Assembly (NCBI GenBank): GCA_002118135.1
Contig: BDIU01000013.1
Span: forward strand, 310,001-374,000
DNA from: Trebouxia sp. TZW2008
Taxonomy: Eukaryota; Chlorophyta; Trebouxiophyceae; Trebouxiales; Trebouxiaceae
Length of the DNA: 64,000 nt
Direction of reading: 5' to 3'
Shown: one piece after another, positions 1-12,900 of the stretch
How positions within the stretch are numbered: position 1 is the first letter of the stretch
Layout: every line of letters starts with the position of its first letter
The notes under the pieces: model-generated
Told to the model about the DNA's origin: nothing
Seen by the model: the letters and a program-made list of their open reading frames with translations, nothing else
Database searches by the model: none
Made by a program: the position numbers and the translations under genes

Positions 1-440
1 AGGCGCTTATGCTAGCTAGTCTGGAAGTTCCAGAAGGCTATCCCGCAGGTGCAGGTGCAAAATGTAGGCTGAGATGTCTGCTGTGAGAGGCACTTGTTGA
101 TACACCACAACAGGCAACACGTTAGGAGCTAGAGCGCTTGCAAACTTGTTGAAACGGAGCTTGCAAAGCATGCAGGGGGACTCAAATCCAGACTTGGGCT
201 CAACAGCACTAGAGCACGTGCTTATGCTGACTGTTCTGGAAGTTCCAGGAGGCTATCCCGCAAGTGCAGGTGCAAAATGTAGGCTGAGATGTCTGCTGTG
301 AGAGGCGCTTGTTGATACACCACAACAGGCAACACCTTAGGAGCTAGAGCGCTTGCTGCACACTTGTTGAGACGGAGCTTGCAAAGCATGCAGAGAGACT
401 CAAGTCCAGACTTTGGCTCAACAGCACTAGAGCAGGTGCT
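1..440 (-). repeat. Two decayed copies of the 444-666 exon's 3' part
   Basis: Segments starting near positions 21 and 236 repeat the last ~95 bp of the exon at 444-666 together with the start of its intron (spacings about 215 and 218 bp). Both still read PLTADISAYILHLHL on the minus strand. Their donor has changed from GCGTAAGC to GCATAAGC, losing the GT, so they cannot splice as the intact copy does. Confidence 0.75.
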
Positions 441-2355
441 TACGCTAATTGTTCTGGAAGTTCCAGGAGGCTATCCCGCAGGTGCAGGTGCAGAATGTAG
501 GCTGATATGTCTGCTGTGAGAGGCACTTGCTTGTACTCCACAATAGGTGGCACCTTGCTGCTTTTGAGCTTAGAGCTGGTTCGCTTACTGCTTGACAGCT
601 TACGGTTGAGCTGAGCATCAGGCTTTGCTGAAGATTCTGCACTGCTGTCCGCTGAACCTTGACTGCCTGCAAACCCAAGGACTCTGTGCAATAGAGTGTT
701 TGACTAAGTCAGCTGCATCGCATGTGTCATTGCAGTGCTGTTCAGCACTTGTGTCCACAGTGTTGGAGTAGCTGCACGTGTGCTGTGGCTGCCTTGCAGA
801 AGTCTTCCATGCAGATACGAACATGTGTTGCAAGCATGTGCAGACAGGTGCAGGCCATAAAGACAATCAAGGTCGTCCAGTGACATGCATATGATGTGCA
901 TAACTATGTGCTTGCATGATGTCATCAGAGCAAGTTGATTGAAATTGGCTCAATGCAGCGCTTAGTCTGCGTCGCCAGCAGTAGCAGGCATGTGCAGGAA
1001 ACAACAATGCGCAAGCTTTTGCAGTGGCAGGAGCTTGCACCGCGTGGTGAAAGCAACTTGGTTGAGGTCAGCCCAATGCAGTGCTTGCCTGCTGCAGGCA
1101 AGATGGGAGCTGGTGGGGTGGTCTCAATATCTTTGACTGCATCAACAGCCTGCACTAGCAATACAAGCTCATACGGGCGTCATCACTGTCTGTGTCTGTC
1201 ACATTGTGTTGCATGTTTGAAAAGGTCCTGAAGGGTGCATCACTAGCAATGCAAGGTCGTACAGGATTTGCCATTGTCTGTATCATTGCATTGCATGTTT
1301 CATGGGGCATTGAAGGGTGCATTACTAGCAGTACCAGGTCGTATGGGTTCTATCATTTCCTGTATCTGTAAAATTGTGTTTCACGTTCAACAAGGTTTTG
1401 AAGGGTGCATCACTAGCAATGCAAGGTCATACAGGAGTTGCCATTGTCTGTATCATTGCATTGCATGTTTCATGTGGTGTTGAAGGGTGCATCACTAGCA
1501 GTACAAGCTTGTATGGTTCTATCATTGCCTGTATCTGTAACATTGTGTAACGTGCTCACCCAGGATCTGAAGGGTGCAAAACTAGCAATGCAAGGTCAAG
1601 CAGGGCCTGGCATCGCCTGCATCTGTATCATTGCACTGCATGTGGTACGGGATGCTGAAGGGCGTGTGTTCAGCTGTGTTGGCATCAATTGCTATGCAGG
1701 GCAAAGATGTGTGGCAGGTTTTTCATTCAGCATGGGGCCGCATGTTATGCGAGATGCTCAAGGCTTTGTCATCAGCTTGGCAGGCCTAACTTGCTATGCA
1801 GGGCAAAGACACAAGGCAGTGTGCCTTATACCTCAAGCAAAGTCAACCAACGCAGCTGCCCTTTCCTATCTAGGTGCACAAAGACCTTTGCTTCCTGTAT
1901 GACTACGTCAACATTGCTGCCTGCAGGCAGAAACGTCAGATGCCAAGTCTGGTTAGCCAGGCGTGAAAGTCGAAATTTTGACCTACCAGTCAACAGGTCC
2001 CTGAAGGGACTGTCGATGATGCTGAGTTTTGCGTGAAACAAAGTTGCTCCTCCTGCTGACTTGCGCTCTGTCAGTGCGAAGTCTTTGATGGCAAACCTGG
2101 GTCGTAAGGTAAGCCTGCCAAACTGGAGTGATCCTGCACAGAGTCGACTCTGACGCTCAGAAATCAGCGCAATGCACGCATCGAGTTTGAGCCGCTTGCA
2201 TACCTTGTTGAAACAGCCTACAGATTATGGTCAAGATGTCCGTGCCGACGTACAGAACAACCTTCTTTGCGATGTAGCCCAAGATGCCGACGGCAAGCGT
2301 CAAGAGCAGCAACAGACTCTTGGCGACGAAGCCCATGAGAGCCACCAGAAGTCGT
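1..2355 (-). CDS. Unidentified membrane-anchored protein (partial, runs off left edge)
   Basis: I do not recognise this gene. Three exons are supported on the minus strand: 2204-2355, 1832-2133 and 444-666. The first encodes a strongly hydrophobic stretch (LLLLLTLAVGILGYIAKKVV) that reads as a transmembrane anchor and ends at a GTATGC donor; the leftover base joins in frame to the second exon, which starts after TGTGCAG and continues FGRLTLRPRFAIKDFALTE to a GTATAA donor. The exon at 444-666 has a Ser/Lys-rich start followed by VPLTADISAYILHLHLRDSL and a GTAAGC donor. An exon between 1830 and 670 is not resolved, and the start codon (upstream of 2355 on this strand) is not identified. An N-terminal anchor followed by beta-rich sequence is reminiscent of AsmA/TamB (TIC236) or bridge-like lipid-transfer proteins, but this is a guess. 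Confidence 0.45.
1205..1660. repeat. ~86-bp tandem repeat, about six diverged units
   Basis: The phrase AAGGGTGCA recurs every ~83-87 bp from about 1230 to 1570, with the flanking text (CACTAGCAATGCAAGGTC, CTGTATCATTGC) also repeating. On the minus strand one unit (about 1545-1625) looks like a short exon ending near a GTGAGC. The array is probably decayed exon copies in the intron of the left-edge gene, but the parent exon is not phase-consistent in my model. Confidence 0.6.
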
Positions 2356-2965
2356 CTGCACAACTGACGATGAGACTGATGTTGCTGTGAGCCGTGCTTT
2401 GTTTTGTGTAAGCCGAGAAGGGAGTTGTCGTCAACTCGGAACCTGCTTGCGAAGCTGGTTGTGAGTCAAACCGTCTTTGACTGGCGCTCACAAGCATAAA
2501 TGATCTTGGCGTTTATGCAGGCGCACAACGCTGGTCTCTTTCCTAGGTAGCCTTCAGACGGTTGTATCGCGCTGCTCAATGCTCTGTGGATCTGCATAAA
2601 ATGCTCGTTCCTGTTGGGCCGGACAGATCTACACCCAGTGATCCAACATCGGCACTGACTGGAAACACAGTTTGGCCTGGCGCGCACCCGCACAAGCCTG
2701 CGTACGTGCAGATCGTGCATGTCAGGCCTGACCTTGGTGGACATTCTCTGCATAATCCGCAAGCTGCTGACTCTGACTGATCAGACTTGCTGGCAGGAAC
2801 CCACTAGAGCAAGTCAGCTTGCCAGTTCTCAAAAGCGAGTTGAAGGTCAAAGAGGAGACCGGCAAGCCGTTTGTCAGGTATGGCTGAAGCAGAAATTGAG
2901 ATGAGATACAGGCTGTTGCACGCTACGGCAGAGCCATTTGGTGCTTGCTGTTTCTGTGCTGACTG

Positions 2966-4947
2966 ATGTCTGGTGCTTCTTTCAGCCAATATGTCAAAAG
3001 TGAGCCAGGTGCACCTGACCAGCCACTCAGACGCTCCAAGCGCTTACATCCAGAAATAGCCAGCGCTGCTGATGCCTCAGATGAACTCAGTGACTATGCC
3101 AAATCCCTCTGCACTGGAATGTGCCCGAGGTGTTTCAAGGTGATTAATAAACACAGTATTGTCACCATTCACACAGTGCTGATTGCTTGTATGTGCTTGG
3201 CTGCATGTGACATACCTTGCTGACAATGTAGCATTGCAGTAAAGTGTTGAGAAGTCAGAGCATGTTGCAGCATCATTTAACATCCATCAACTACTTTGTG
3301 TTTCTCTGGATCAGTTGATACGAATGTCACTGACTGTGATTCTCAAGGCAGTTGCGCGCAGCATGTACATGCATGAAGTCATTGACCGTCCTATTAATAG
3401 TCAGTCCATCCTTGTGATATTTGGGCTTTGGTTGATGGGCTACCTCTACTGACAGAGTTTTGACGCTTACTTGCGTAGACTTTTCTTTTCTTGCCATTCA
3501 GTATCTGGGCGGCACAAATAACAAAAGACACCTAGCTGAGTGTGACGGCAGAAGAAGATCCAAAGCTGAAAGGAGGCAATTGCCCCAACTTGGCAAATCT
3601 CCCAAGCCCTGGACCACATGTCTGTGGTATCGGTCTCCACCTGAGAGAGTTGCGGAGAAATTGGAGAAATTGAAGTTCAAGGGTTTGGCACGCCTCACTG
3701 AAGAATTTGCCAGGTCAGTTGGCCTGCAACTGCCAACCCTCTTGCTGTGTCGCTGTCATGTAAAGGTGCTCTGGTAGTTCCTTTGGTACTGTTTCTCTCA
3801 GTCTGCTCCCATCTATGCAATATGCACAGCCTCTGGCTTCATTACAGTCGTGACAGAACATGCCATGGACAAGCACATTTTGATGCAAGTCAATTGCATG
3901 CAAGCCTGCATGCCATACATGCGAAGCTTATTGCAGACGCATGCACATACAAGTTTGAACAGGCCTTTTGCTGGGATACATTCCGTTTTGCCCGACTCAA
4001 GCAGGCCCAAAATGCCTGCAGTAACTCACATGCAAGCCAGTCTCAACTACATACAAGAGTTTGTGTGTAGATTCAAGGTGCTTGGCTCCAAAAAGAACAC
4101 CTACACAGTGGACATTCAGCTCCCCCGGCCTACCTGCAACTGTCTAGATTTCCACTTTAGAAAGTGCACATGTAAGCACCAAGTGCTGGTGCTGATGCAT
4201 CTGGGGATCTATGACCATTCTCTGAAGTCCAACTGGCACAAGGTGGGTTCACCATCTAATCAATTCTCAAGCAAGCAGTCTGCTTTCAAGTTTTGCAGCC
4301 ATGTTTCTAGACTTGGTGTTGCCGTCTTTGGCCACAGACATGCTTTTGCTGAGTGTCAGAAGCCATCTTTACGCCTGCAATGAAACAATATAGAAAGTGG
4401 GAACTGCAGACCCAAAGCGCCATGACTGCATTGAGCAGATCCTGATCTTCTGATCCGTGACAGAGTTGCCTGCTTGCTTGTTCACATGCGCCTTTCAGCA
4501 ACACATTGGTCGCTGAGCTTTGAGATGCCCGTAGCCTTGCAGCAAGTAGGGTTTGGGTGTTATTCTGTCTGCAAGGGTACACGCCACTTGGACCTGCCTG
4601 GTCCTGTGTACACGCTCACAGAATACACAAGCACACCACGCTGCGCACGCTGTGGTGGGGAGACAGCGCACACAGCTTGGTCTCATGCGATTATTGTCGT
4701 CACAGACTGAATACCAAAGCTTCTGCAGGTGGTGTCGGCCAAGGTGAAGACACTTGACCCATCAAAACCTGTGAATGAGCTGGATTTCAGCAAGCTCAAG
4801 CAAGATCCTGATTGCATTGAACCCGCTAAGGCAGAGAAACCTGCTCAAGCAGTTTCCCCTGTGGTCAAAAGAGACTCAGACGTGCCTCCCGTGATCAAAA
4901 CAGAATCAGACATCATGCAGACTCAAGGTCAACACCCTGCAAACTAG
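2966..4947 (+). CDS. C2HC zinc-knuckle + SWIM finger protein (paralogue A)
   Basis: Four exons, 2966-3139, 3502-3713, 4071-4242 and 4729-4947, give 258 residues in continuous phase. CPRC at residues 53-56 pairs across an intron with H68 and C72 to form a C-x2-C-x11-H-x3-C knuckle. Exon 3 carries a SWIM finger, C151-x-C153-x9-C163-x-H165, a module known for DNA or protein binding. The tail is Lys/Glu/Pro-rich and contains VIKTE; the N-terminus contains YVKSE; both fit the sumoylation consensus. The role is unknown; a nuclear DNA- or chromatin-associated protein is an inference. The neighbour at 5513-9320 is a paralogue with the same intron positions. The start is uncertain: ATG 2966 is in frame, but an AG at 2985 has the same phase as the acceptor of the homologous exon in B, so upstream exons may exist. 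Confidence 0.75.
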
Positions 4948-5512
4948 AATGTTAAGCTACATTGCAAGGGGTAATGCCTGCAATTGCTCGCCACTGCAGC
5001 TGCAAGCATTCACGATAGACACTTGAGTGCCTACGAGCATTGATGTCTACCAGTATTGGCTTGATAACATTGCCACAGTCTGGCTGGAGCATGTGCCATG
5101 CAATCCTCAAGTTGCAGCCCATACTGCAAGGTGCTCTGGTCCTGTGAAGTCAAAAGGCTGGCTGCTGTCTCAAAATGTAGCACCAGCTTCCCTGCACCCA
5201 CATGTACAGGTCCTCTGTGTTGGTAACATGACCAATGGCACAAGGGATGCATACTGCAATCATCCTCCTCCTGTACTGAACTCACTCCGAAACCAACTGC
5301 AACATATGACTCTTGTTTGATCGCAACAACAGCAGTGACACCCGTATGTTTTGCCTGATCATGATGCTTCAGCTTGGCAGCAATCGCCAGTATTCAATGA
5401 TGCTGCTTGTCGATCCACAATCTTGACCCGGCAGTGACTGAGGCGTGTCTGCCGTTTCTACGTACCGTACTTGCAGCTGACACCAACAATTTTCCCCGTC
5501 TGAACACGGGCG
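4948..5512. other. Intergenic, 565 bp
   Basis: This stretch separates the two SWIM paralogues. It presumably holds the 3' UTR of A and the promoter of B; I see no gene or repeat in it. Confidence 0.5.
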
Positions 5513-8500
5513 ATGGCGCCTCCTGAAGATGGCAACCCATACGAGAGACAGCGCCAAGAGCTGTGCGTGCTGCCTGACGTCTTAGCGCAGACCCTCTGCA
5601 AAATGCAAGCTGATCATTGTGGCACGCTGTGATGGCAGGATTGCACGGAACAGAGCGCGCCTGCAAGCACTGGGGGTGGGATTAGCTGCAACTGCACTCA
5701 ATACAGCAGCTGCCAAGTAATCCCTTTGCAGCTCCTTACGATTTTATGTGACAATTTGTGAAAAGACAGGCTATTCCTTCTGGTGCTAGCCTTTACTACT
5801 ATATTTAGCAGTAGCTGCATTGGGTTGCAGACCAAAGCAAAAGCGCAAGCCTAAGGCAAAGGTACCTCAAGAGCCAAGCCGGCATTCCTCTCGTTTGCGA
5901 GCTGATGCAGCTGATGATTTTGATGAAACAGCTGGAGCCAGTGATCTTGCTCTCTGCATGATCAATGGGCAGTGCCCTCGGTGTGGTAAGGCAAGTCTGT
6001 ATTGGATGCAAGGTGCAACCATGATTTGATGCAAACCATCTGTGCTGTGCAATGGTCTGTTCAGTCCAGGTCAAGACACAGTGCTTTGCATAAGTCAGTG
6101 CTGCTGCAAAGGCACAACATGACATGATCTCCCTCATGCTGTTGCTGTATTTGCGCACTACAGCACCACATTCAGCGCAGCAGAAATATCAGGCAGCTGC
6201 ATGCAACCAGCTTGAACCAGTTTCAGAATACAGCATCTGAACAGACCAGCAGCACAGGCATGCAATATAGGCATGGATCAGACAGCAAAGACCTCATGCT
6301 GTCTTTGCCTGCAGTCATGCAAATTAGAGTCCTTTGGCATGGAGGCTGCTTTGAGGTGGCACACACAGACACACGCATGCCCTCAAGAAACAGCCATGCC
6401 AACAATGCCTAGACTGCAGGTCCTTGACGGTCAGCACAAGAGGCATCTGGAAGGCTGTAACGGCAACAAGAAAGGGAAGCAATTTAAGGGCAGAGGGCAG
6501 GTTGAGATTGAGGGTCTAGATGAAATGGAGGCAGAAGAAGAAGCCAGACTAGCTGGTGCTGAAGAAAAGGAAGAGACGGAGGCAAGACCTGCCAAGGTGA
6601 GACTCACAAGCTGACTGCTGCATGAGGTGCAATAGTGAAGGCGTCACAAGCATGTACCAGCTGCAAAGGCTAGAGGCAAATCCACAGACACTTGGCAGAC
6701 AACCGTATATAAGGGCCTCATCTCCCTCCATGCTCAGTACAAATGGTCTAGGATAGCACAGGACAAAACTGGTTGGAGAGAGTTGATTGCTCCAGTACAT
6801 TGTACCCAGCTGGGCCTGCTGAGCCTGATTTGCACACGTTTAGAATGAAACGAAATGACAAGCGTGTCGGCAAGGATCTTGTCAGACGATTGTGCCAAGA
6901 GTGCTTGCAGCAAGTGTGCAAGCTCTACAGCACAGAGGGCATCTTGATGCCAAGATTTCAGTGAATCACCATACTCTTGTTCGCAATGATTGGTGCTTCA
7001 AAATTCTTGCATATCACATATCACATATCAGCGCTGGCATATTGCAAGACTCAATACAGCACTGCATCTTAGTGTTTCATACTTTCAAACACCGCGTATT
7101 GCATATTGTGTATTGCGTATTGAGTATGCTCGTATGGTGATCAATTGCAAGATTTGGAACATGAGGTTAAGAGGCATTGCTTGACATAACCTTGTTGGCT
7201 TCAAGTGGCTGAACGAGTGCAATGTCTGGCAAGCTTGATATGTGGTTGCACTTTGCAGCGATCCAAGACTACCAAGAGTCAGGCTGAAAAGCTGGCAGAG
7301 CTTGAGATGTCTGGCTTGGTTGACTTCACTTCAGACGTTGCAAGGTCAGTAGTTTCCTGCCATTGTACAGATTCTGGCTGGCTGGCATGTGCACTGCAGC
7401 TTGAGATGCCCATCGGCAAACACAGCATTCATTCTGTTCTCATTCAATTCTTGTACATTCATTGCCAATTTATTCATTTATTCAAAACATGTGCTAGACA
7501 GGCACAGCAGGCCCAGCTGAGTACATACTGAACACAGCATGCATTTGGATACACTGAGCATGCAATGCTGCAAAAGATGCCAGGCACAATTATACTGCCG
7601 GCAAACATCATTGGCATTCAATTGTTCTCCCACCACAGGTCTGAAGCTTTGACTTGCTAGCATTGAGTGTCTCAAGACAAGCTGTAGCTGTGCTGACTTG
7701 TATCTTGCTGACTGGTAATGTGTCAGATGCCAATCCTAATATAATGCCATGCTTCCCTGCTTCTGGCTGGCCCACTACCACCATTTTCACACAAAATGAC
7801 TTGCAAGACACAGTGAGCTTGCTGATCTTCTGTTACTAAGACAAACGACAGCTTGTGTGAGAATGTAGATTTGAAATCACTGAGCTTTCTGTGGAGCAAT
7901 CATGACAATCCTGAGCGTATGCAGATGTAGATTTACTGTGCATCTACTATGTTCTGCCTTGTAGACCATGTCCAAACTGATTGTGTTTTGCCAAAACACC
8001 GACAGGCATGCTTTGCAATTGCATACCAAACGTTCTGGCCTGTCACCACCTTGCAGGTTTGTGGTGATCGGGTCAACTGGTACTCACTATGAAGTTGAGC
8101 TCAAGGACCCTGCTCCCAGCTGTCAGTGTGTGGACTTCCGGATCAGGAGGCGCATGTGTAAGCACCAGAAGCTTGTTCTGACCCAGTTGGGCATTCCTGA
8201 CAAGCCGCAGGATTGGCATCAGGTAGACAACTCCCGCATGTCACCATGATCCAAGCGTGCTTGTGCTGTGTTGTCAATCTGTTCATGTTGCACAAGCTTG
8301 ACCCAGTTGGGCATTCCTGGAAAGCTGCAGGATTGGCATCAGGTGGGCTAACTCCTGCATGTCACCATGATCCAAGCTCACTTGTGCTGTGTTGCTGGTC
8401 TGTTCATGTTGCAACAGCTTGACCCAGCTGGGCAATCCTGAAAACTGCAGGATTGGCATCAGGTGGGACACCTCCCGCATGTCACCATGATTCAAGCACA

Positions 8501-9320
8501 ATTGTGCTGCTTTGTTGATCTGTTTGTGTTGCAACAGCGTCATAGACCACATGCCAAGATTGAGTTGACATGAGACATCAATGCAACCTGTGCCAAGCAG
8601 AACTTGTGTTTGCAGCATGCCATTGCAAATAAACAAGGCTGTCAAAGACGCAGTCTGCTCTGTGACACTGACATGTAATTTTGCAGCTCTTATCTGTCTA
8701 TGAGACGCAACTTCAAACTCTTGCAAAGCAAGCTGCTAGCTGCAGTCAAAAGGCAAGCATGCAGCAGGTCGGCAGGTGCTAGAACCTGTGCACGTGTTTG
8801 GGAGGCCTGTCAGCCCTGTTGTTGCAAGTCGTGCTGGGTCAGGCTTCACTGTGGTACAGCAGCGGGATGCGCAGGTGGCTACATGCCAAAGCCTTACGCC
8901 AATGCAAGATGTCAGCAACTTGCCTGTGCAAGCAGATGACCTGTGGGAAGTATCAAGACATTAACAGTTTGTACTTTAACACATGTGTCCACCAAACAGG
9001 CACAGTGAAGAAGTGTTATGGCATGTTCTGCTTTGCTTGTATTGTCAACAGGCAAATGGAGGCTATGCATGCAGGCAGTGTCAGCTAAGTTTGATGAGGA
9101 GGCCCAAGCGCATAAGCCAGACGCTGATGCAGACATTGAGTCAGACTCAGACACAAACAATGAGCCAGACCACAAGGCAGGCATCAAGAAAGATCTAGAT
9201 ACGAATAGTCAGCCTGATCACGGCCCAGATCCAGATGTTAAGGCTGATCCAGATGCACATGACAAGGCTACCAAAACGTCTGCTTTGTCCTGGCCAAAGC
9301 GTCCTGCCAGAAAGCGATGA
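5513..9320 (+). CDS. C2HC zinc-knuckle + SWIM finger protein (paralogue B)
   Basis: Eight exons fit one frame: 5513-5562, 5639-5716, 5831-5990, 6420-6596, 7259-7344, 8057-8222, 8776-8874 and 9075-9320 (353 residues). The N-terminus MAPPEDGNPYERQRQE followed by ARNRARLQALG is a basic amphipathic segment. CPRC (91-94) with H105 and C109 forms the C2HC knuckle, split by an intron exactly as in A. The SWIM finger is C206-x-C208-x9-C218-x-H220. The C-terminus is a long Asp/Lys/Pro tail that starts VSAKFDEE, matching VSAKV in A. The 5990 donor is AAG|GCAAGT, a GC-AG intron at the position where A uses GT. Exon 7 (8776) is the least certain; skipping it keeps the frame. Intron 4 holds a LINE remnant. 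Function unknown; the gene probably arose with A by tandem duplication. Confidence 0.78.
6651..6848 (+). mobile_element. LINE (L1-type) 3'-end remnant
   Basis: A short open segment in intron 4 of the SWIM gene B reads ARGKSTDTWQTTVYKGLISL, then YKWSRIAQDKTGWRELIAP, and stops at 6846-6848. The spacing RGK..DTW...V.K.L..L....W..IAQD...WR.LI is the signature of the extreme C-terminus of L1-type reverse-transcriptase ORFs in green algae. No upstream RT core is seen, consistent with a 5'-truncated insertion. A run of short AT-rich CATATTG-type repeats follows at 7010-7125. Confidence 0.55.
8292..8470 (+). repeat. Two decayed copies of the SWIM exon 3' end (gene B)
   Basis: The end of exon 6 (ACCCAGTTGGGCATTCCTG to GATTGGCATCAG|GT) and the following intron text recur about 120 bp and 240 bp downstream (8297-8342 and 8418-8462). 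Both retain the GGCATCAGGTGGG donor context but carry only the last ~45 bp of the exon. Confidence 0.85.
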
Positions 9321-9959
9321 TGTTCTGAGAATGCTTGTGTGACAGATCTTGTGACACCAAACACGGAAACACCTGTGTTGGTTTCAGACACTCTGATGTC
9401 ACTCAGGCAGCCGTTTCATGTCTGAGTCCATTGTGTCTGTGTAAACCGCCAGCAGAATGTTGTTTGGTTTACTGTGTGATTCAGATCATGAAGGGGCTCG
9501 TGCGCCTGCTTGAGACAATGAGCCAGAAAGGCATTGGTCAAATAACGATGTGAAGTGCAGCAAAGAGCGACACAAAGTCACTAGTCTCCTTATTAGCTAA
9601 GCTTGAGATCTCAGCACAGCACAGACAGTGCGATTTCGGCTGATCTTTGGACTGCAGCAGAGGCAGCTACACTTGCCAGATGTGTTGAGTGCAAGCGTCT
9701 GCTGGACCCCCGGCCCATAAATTGAGACTTGCGCAGTTGCTTATAGGCTGTCATGCCGTGAGCCATACTTCTCATGTATGATAGCTGCGATGACAAAGCT
9801 TCGTAAGGTTGCAGATAGCATCATGCTTCATTGAGCTACATGTTCTGGATGCAACTCATGAGACATGCCTCTCAACGAAATCATTTCTTCTTCTGCTTTG
9901 CAGTTCAAGACGTTCCATCCCGAGTTTGCTGTGCAATTTGAGTACAGGTGCAATCAGCA
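9321..9959. other. Convergent intergenic, 639 bp
   Basis: This lies between the ends of SWIM gene B (+) and DNAAF3 (-). A minus-strand open stretch at 9611-9796 (MAHGMTAYKQLRKSQF...) has no recognisable relative; I see no supportable gene. Confidence 0.45.
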
Positions 9960-12900
9960 TCATTCTGGCTTCACAAACAGGAGATGTGCATCTGGTGGTG
10001 GCACAGCTGAGGGGTCTAGACTCTGCCAACCAGCATCTATGGCCTTGGTTGCTATGCTCTCAGAAAAAAGGTCAATCTGCAGCAGTGGAGAGCGTTGAAT
10101 CAGATCGCTGACTGCTAGCTGACTATATGTGCTCAGCATGTACACAGCAACCAAGATGCAGGCTTTAATGCACTTTTGCTTTTGTGCAAGACTGCCTTTT
10201 GCAATATGCAAGGGCATTGCTGGCATTCCTTGACGCTCAACAGTAATTCTGAGAGTATCAAACAGCGTCATACTGCAACTGCAAGCATGACACCTGTGTG
10301 GCAGAGCGCGCAGACCACATGCTTCAGAGAGGCCATGAATGTATGAAATGTTTGACATCATGCTGCTCATGTCATGTGCAACACAGCATTTCCACACCTG
10401 TTTTCCTGTGAGCTGCAGCATGTATTTGACAGTTTCCAGAGCCAGAGCAGACCCTGGAGCTGCCACTCTTGAAAGACCATGCTGTTTTTCCACTAAGTGC
10501 ACATGCCGATGGCCTACAGTGATGGCTGAGAACTTGTTGGCATGACTGCTGCGGCTCAGTAGCACTTTGTTGATGTCGCCTGTCAGGAAATGAAACCTGA
10601 CACCCTTCAGCCTCTCCCTCAACACTTCCTGAGCTGCTTGCTGCGCTTCCTCAGGTGATGCATGCTGTACAGACAAGCACAAAGTTGAACAGTATCTTGC
10701 CATCCCTTCATGCATTGCTTGGCGCTGCATGAACACTGCTTGAAAGACCATTGGTGATCAAATAAAGGGACCTCGTGCTGACACGGCTTTTATGCAACAG
10801 GACATGCTGTTGGCCAGGGTTATGATCACAAACTTGCACTGAGGCTGTCTGAGACAGATGCAGGCCTCAAACATGGTGTGAACACAGGCACATGGGCTGA
10901 CCATCTGCATGGCGTCTGGACACTAGACACAGTCCTGGCCAAGGGAAAGAAGAGACTTCAAAAGTCTATGCTGTTAAGCCTCACGACAGAAGCATGTGCA
11001 AACACAGGTAGCCTGGCGGCAGCAGATGTTGCTGCAGCATTGCATGCTTGCTGACCTGAAGAGGTGCAGACGCCTGGTGACTCGTGTCTGTGGCGTCAGT
11101 TGCTGCTGTGCTTGCTGCCTGCTGCTGTTGGCTGGTGCCAGCTCCCTTTGTGGCTGAAGACAAACCTCCTTTGTCCTTGTCAGTTGCTGCTCTGGGTGCC
11201 GCTGCAGTTGATGCGGCAAATGCTGCCTGCTGCTCTTGGCTAGTGCCAGCTTGACTTGTGTGTGAGGACAACTCCCCATTGGGCTTGTCAGTTGCTGCAG
11301 ATGCTGCTGCAGTCACTGCTGTGCTTGCTGCCTGCTGCTGTTGACTATTGCTGGCGTCAGTTGCATGCGATGCCGTCTCTTCATTAGCCTTGTCAGCCGT
11401 GTCTTCCTGCAAGACTTAAGACTGTTGATACGATGGCATGCTTGCTTGACAATCATGAAGGAGTTTCAGCAGGCAGCATATATGCACTGCACAGAGTGAC
11501 TACAACACCATATGCTTTGCCAGGTGGCAAAAGTTGATACTTAGTCAAGCGCGATCAAGACTGGGCACAGCTGGGCAGCACACTGCAGCTTTGCTCTCCA
11601 CTGCAATGAGCCAAAAAGCACCTCAAAGCAACATGCTGCCTTGCGTACAGGCTGTTGCTGTCTAAATAAGCACTTCAGTGCACTCAGCTTAGGGCAAAAG
11701 CTGGAGGCTCACTAGGTCTTCAAGGGTGGTTGGACCAGCTGCCAGCTTGCTCGCAGGAAGACCTTGGGTTGGAAGCGTGTATGGCTGTCCTGACTTTATC
11801 TCCTCTATGACAGCCTGCAGTCTTCAGCCAGACTGCATCAGCACAAGTGATGGCTGTCATGCATATGATGACAGTGAGGAAGCTCAGCAAAATGATGCAG
11901 GCTGACCGCTACACTGTCTTGCATGTGGTCACTGACTTAGCTTCTGCTCAAACATGGGCACTTCACTGCTTTGCATATTGTCCCTGACTCAATGCAGCTT
12001 TTACACGTGCATCTCTATGTCTGTATAGTTGATGCTCATACCGTGACATTGTACTCTGACACGCTGACCGCTGTGTGCGTGAACTGCTTGTTGCTGAGCT
12101 TGAAGAAGCTGCGCTCCTTGCAAGCTGTTCCAAAGCAATGGTAGGGGGAGTTGAGCATATCGCCCCAAAAGCCCCAAGCTGACACGCTGCGGCCCTGATC
12201 ATTACCAAGCCTGCAGCAACAGCGTATCGGCAGCTGAAAGCAAAGGGGTCACTGCTGCATCCACCCAACCTCCTGCAGCGTCTATATCAGGACAGCAGCA
12301 GCAACAGCTTGCTGATGTGCATCAGCAGCTGCATGCAGCACAGAACAAGGCAAAAAAGGCTGCAAGCAAGCTTTCCTTTTGCCATCTCATGCAAGGACTT
12401 TGGTTCAAACAGCAATTTGACACAGCAGGACAATGCTCCAGCACTGAAACTGCCACAGCGAATTTGAATGATGCAGACCTTGAGTTCACAAGATGGATGA
12501 TGGACACATAGGAATCCTGTCTGTGTGGTGTAGGCAGAAAGCTGCAAGTGTTCACACCTGTCCTTGAACTCTTTCCTTTTGCCGTACGCTGTGGTCAGCA
12601 GAGATCTGTTTGGCTGGTTGTATTTGCAATCCCTCAGCTCATATGCAATGCCAGCTTCTCTCCACCGTCTGAAATGGTAAAAATGGATGATGCTACCAGC
12701 TGTTGGGTCCAATCCTGGAGTGCCCTGCTGAGCCAGCCTCATGTGATAGTCCCAGTCTATCTGCACACATTTCTTGTGATAGTTTCTTGAACCCAAAGTA
12801 AAGAAATGCGCTCATTCATTGGTTTCTTGATTTGCATGCTTCCATGAAATTGGGATAGGGATATGCTGCAGCACAAATGCATGTAGTAATGGCTGCAGCA

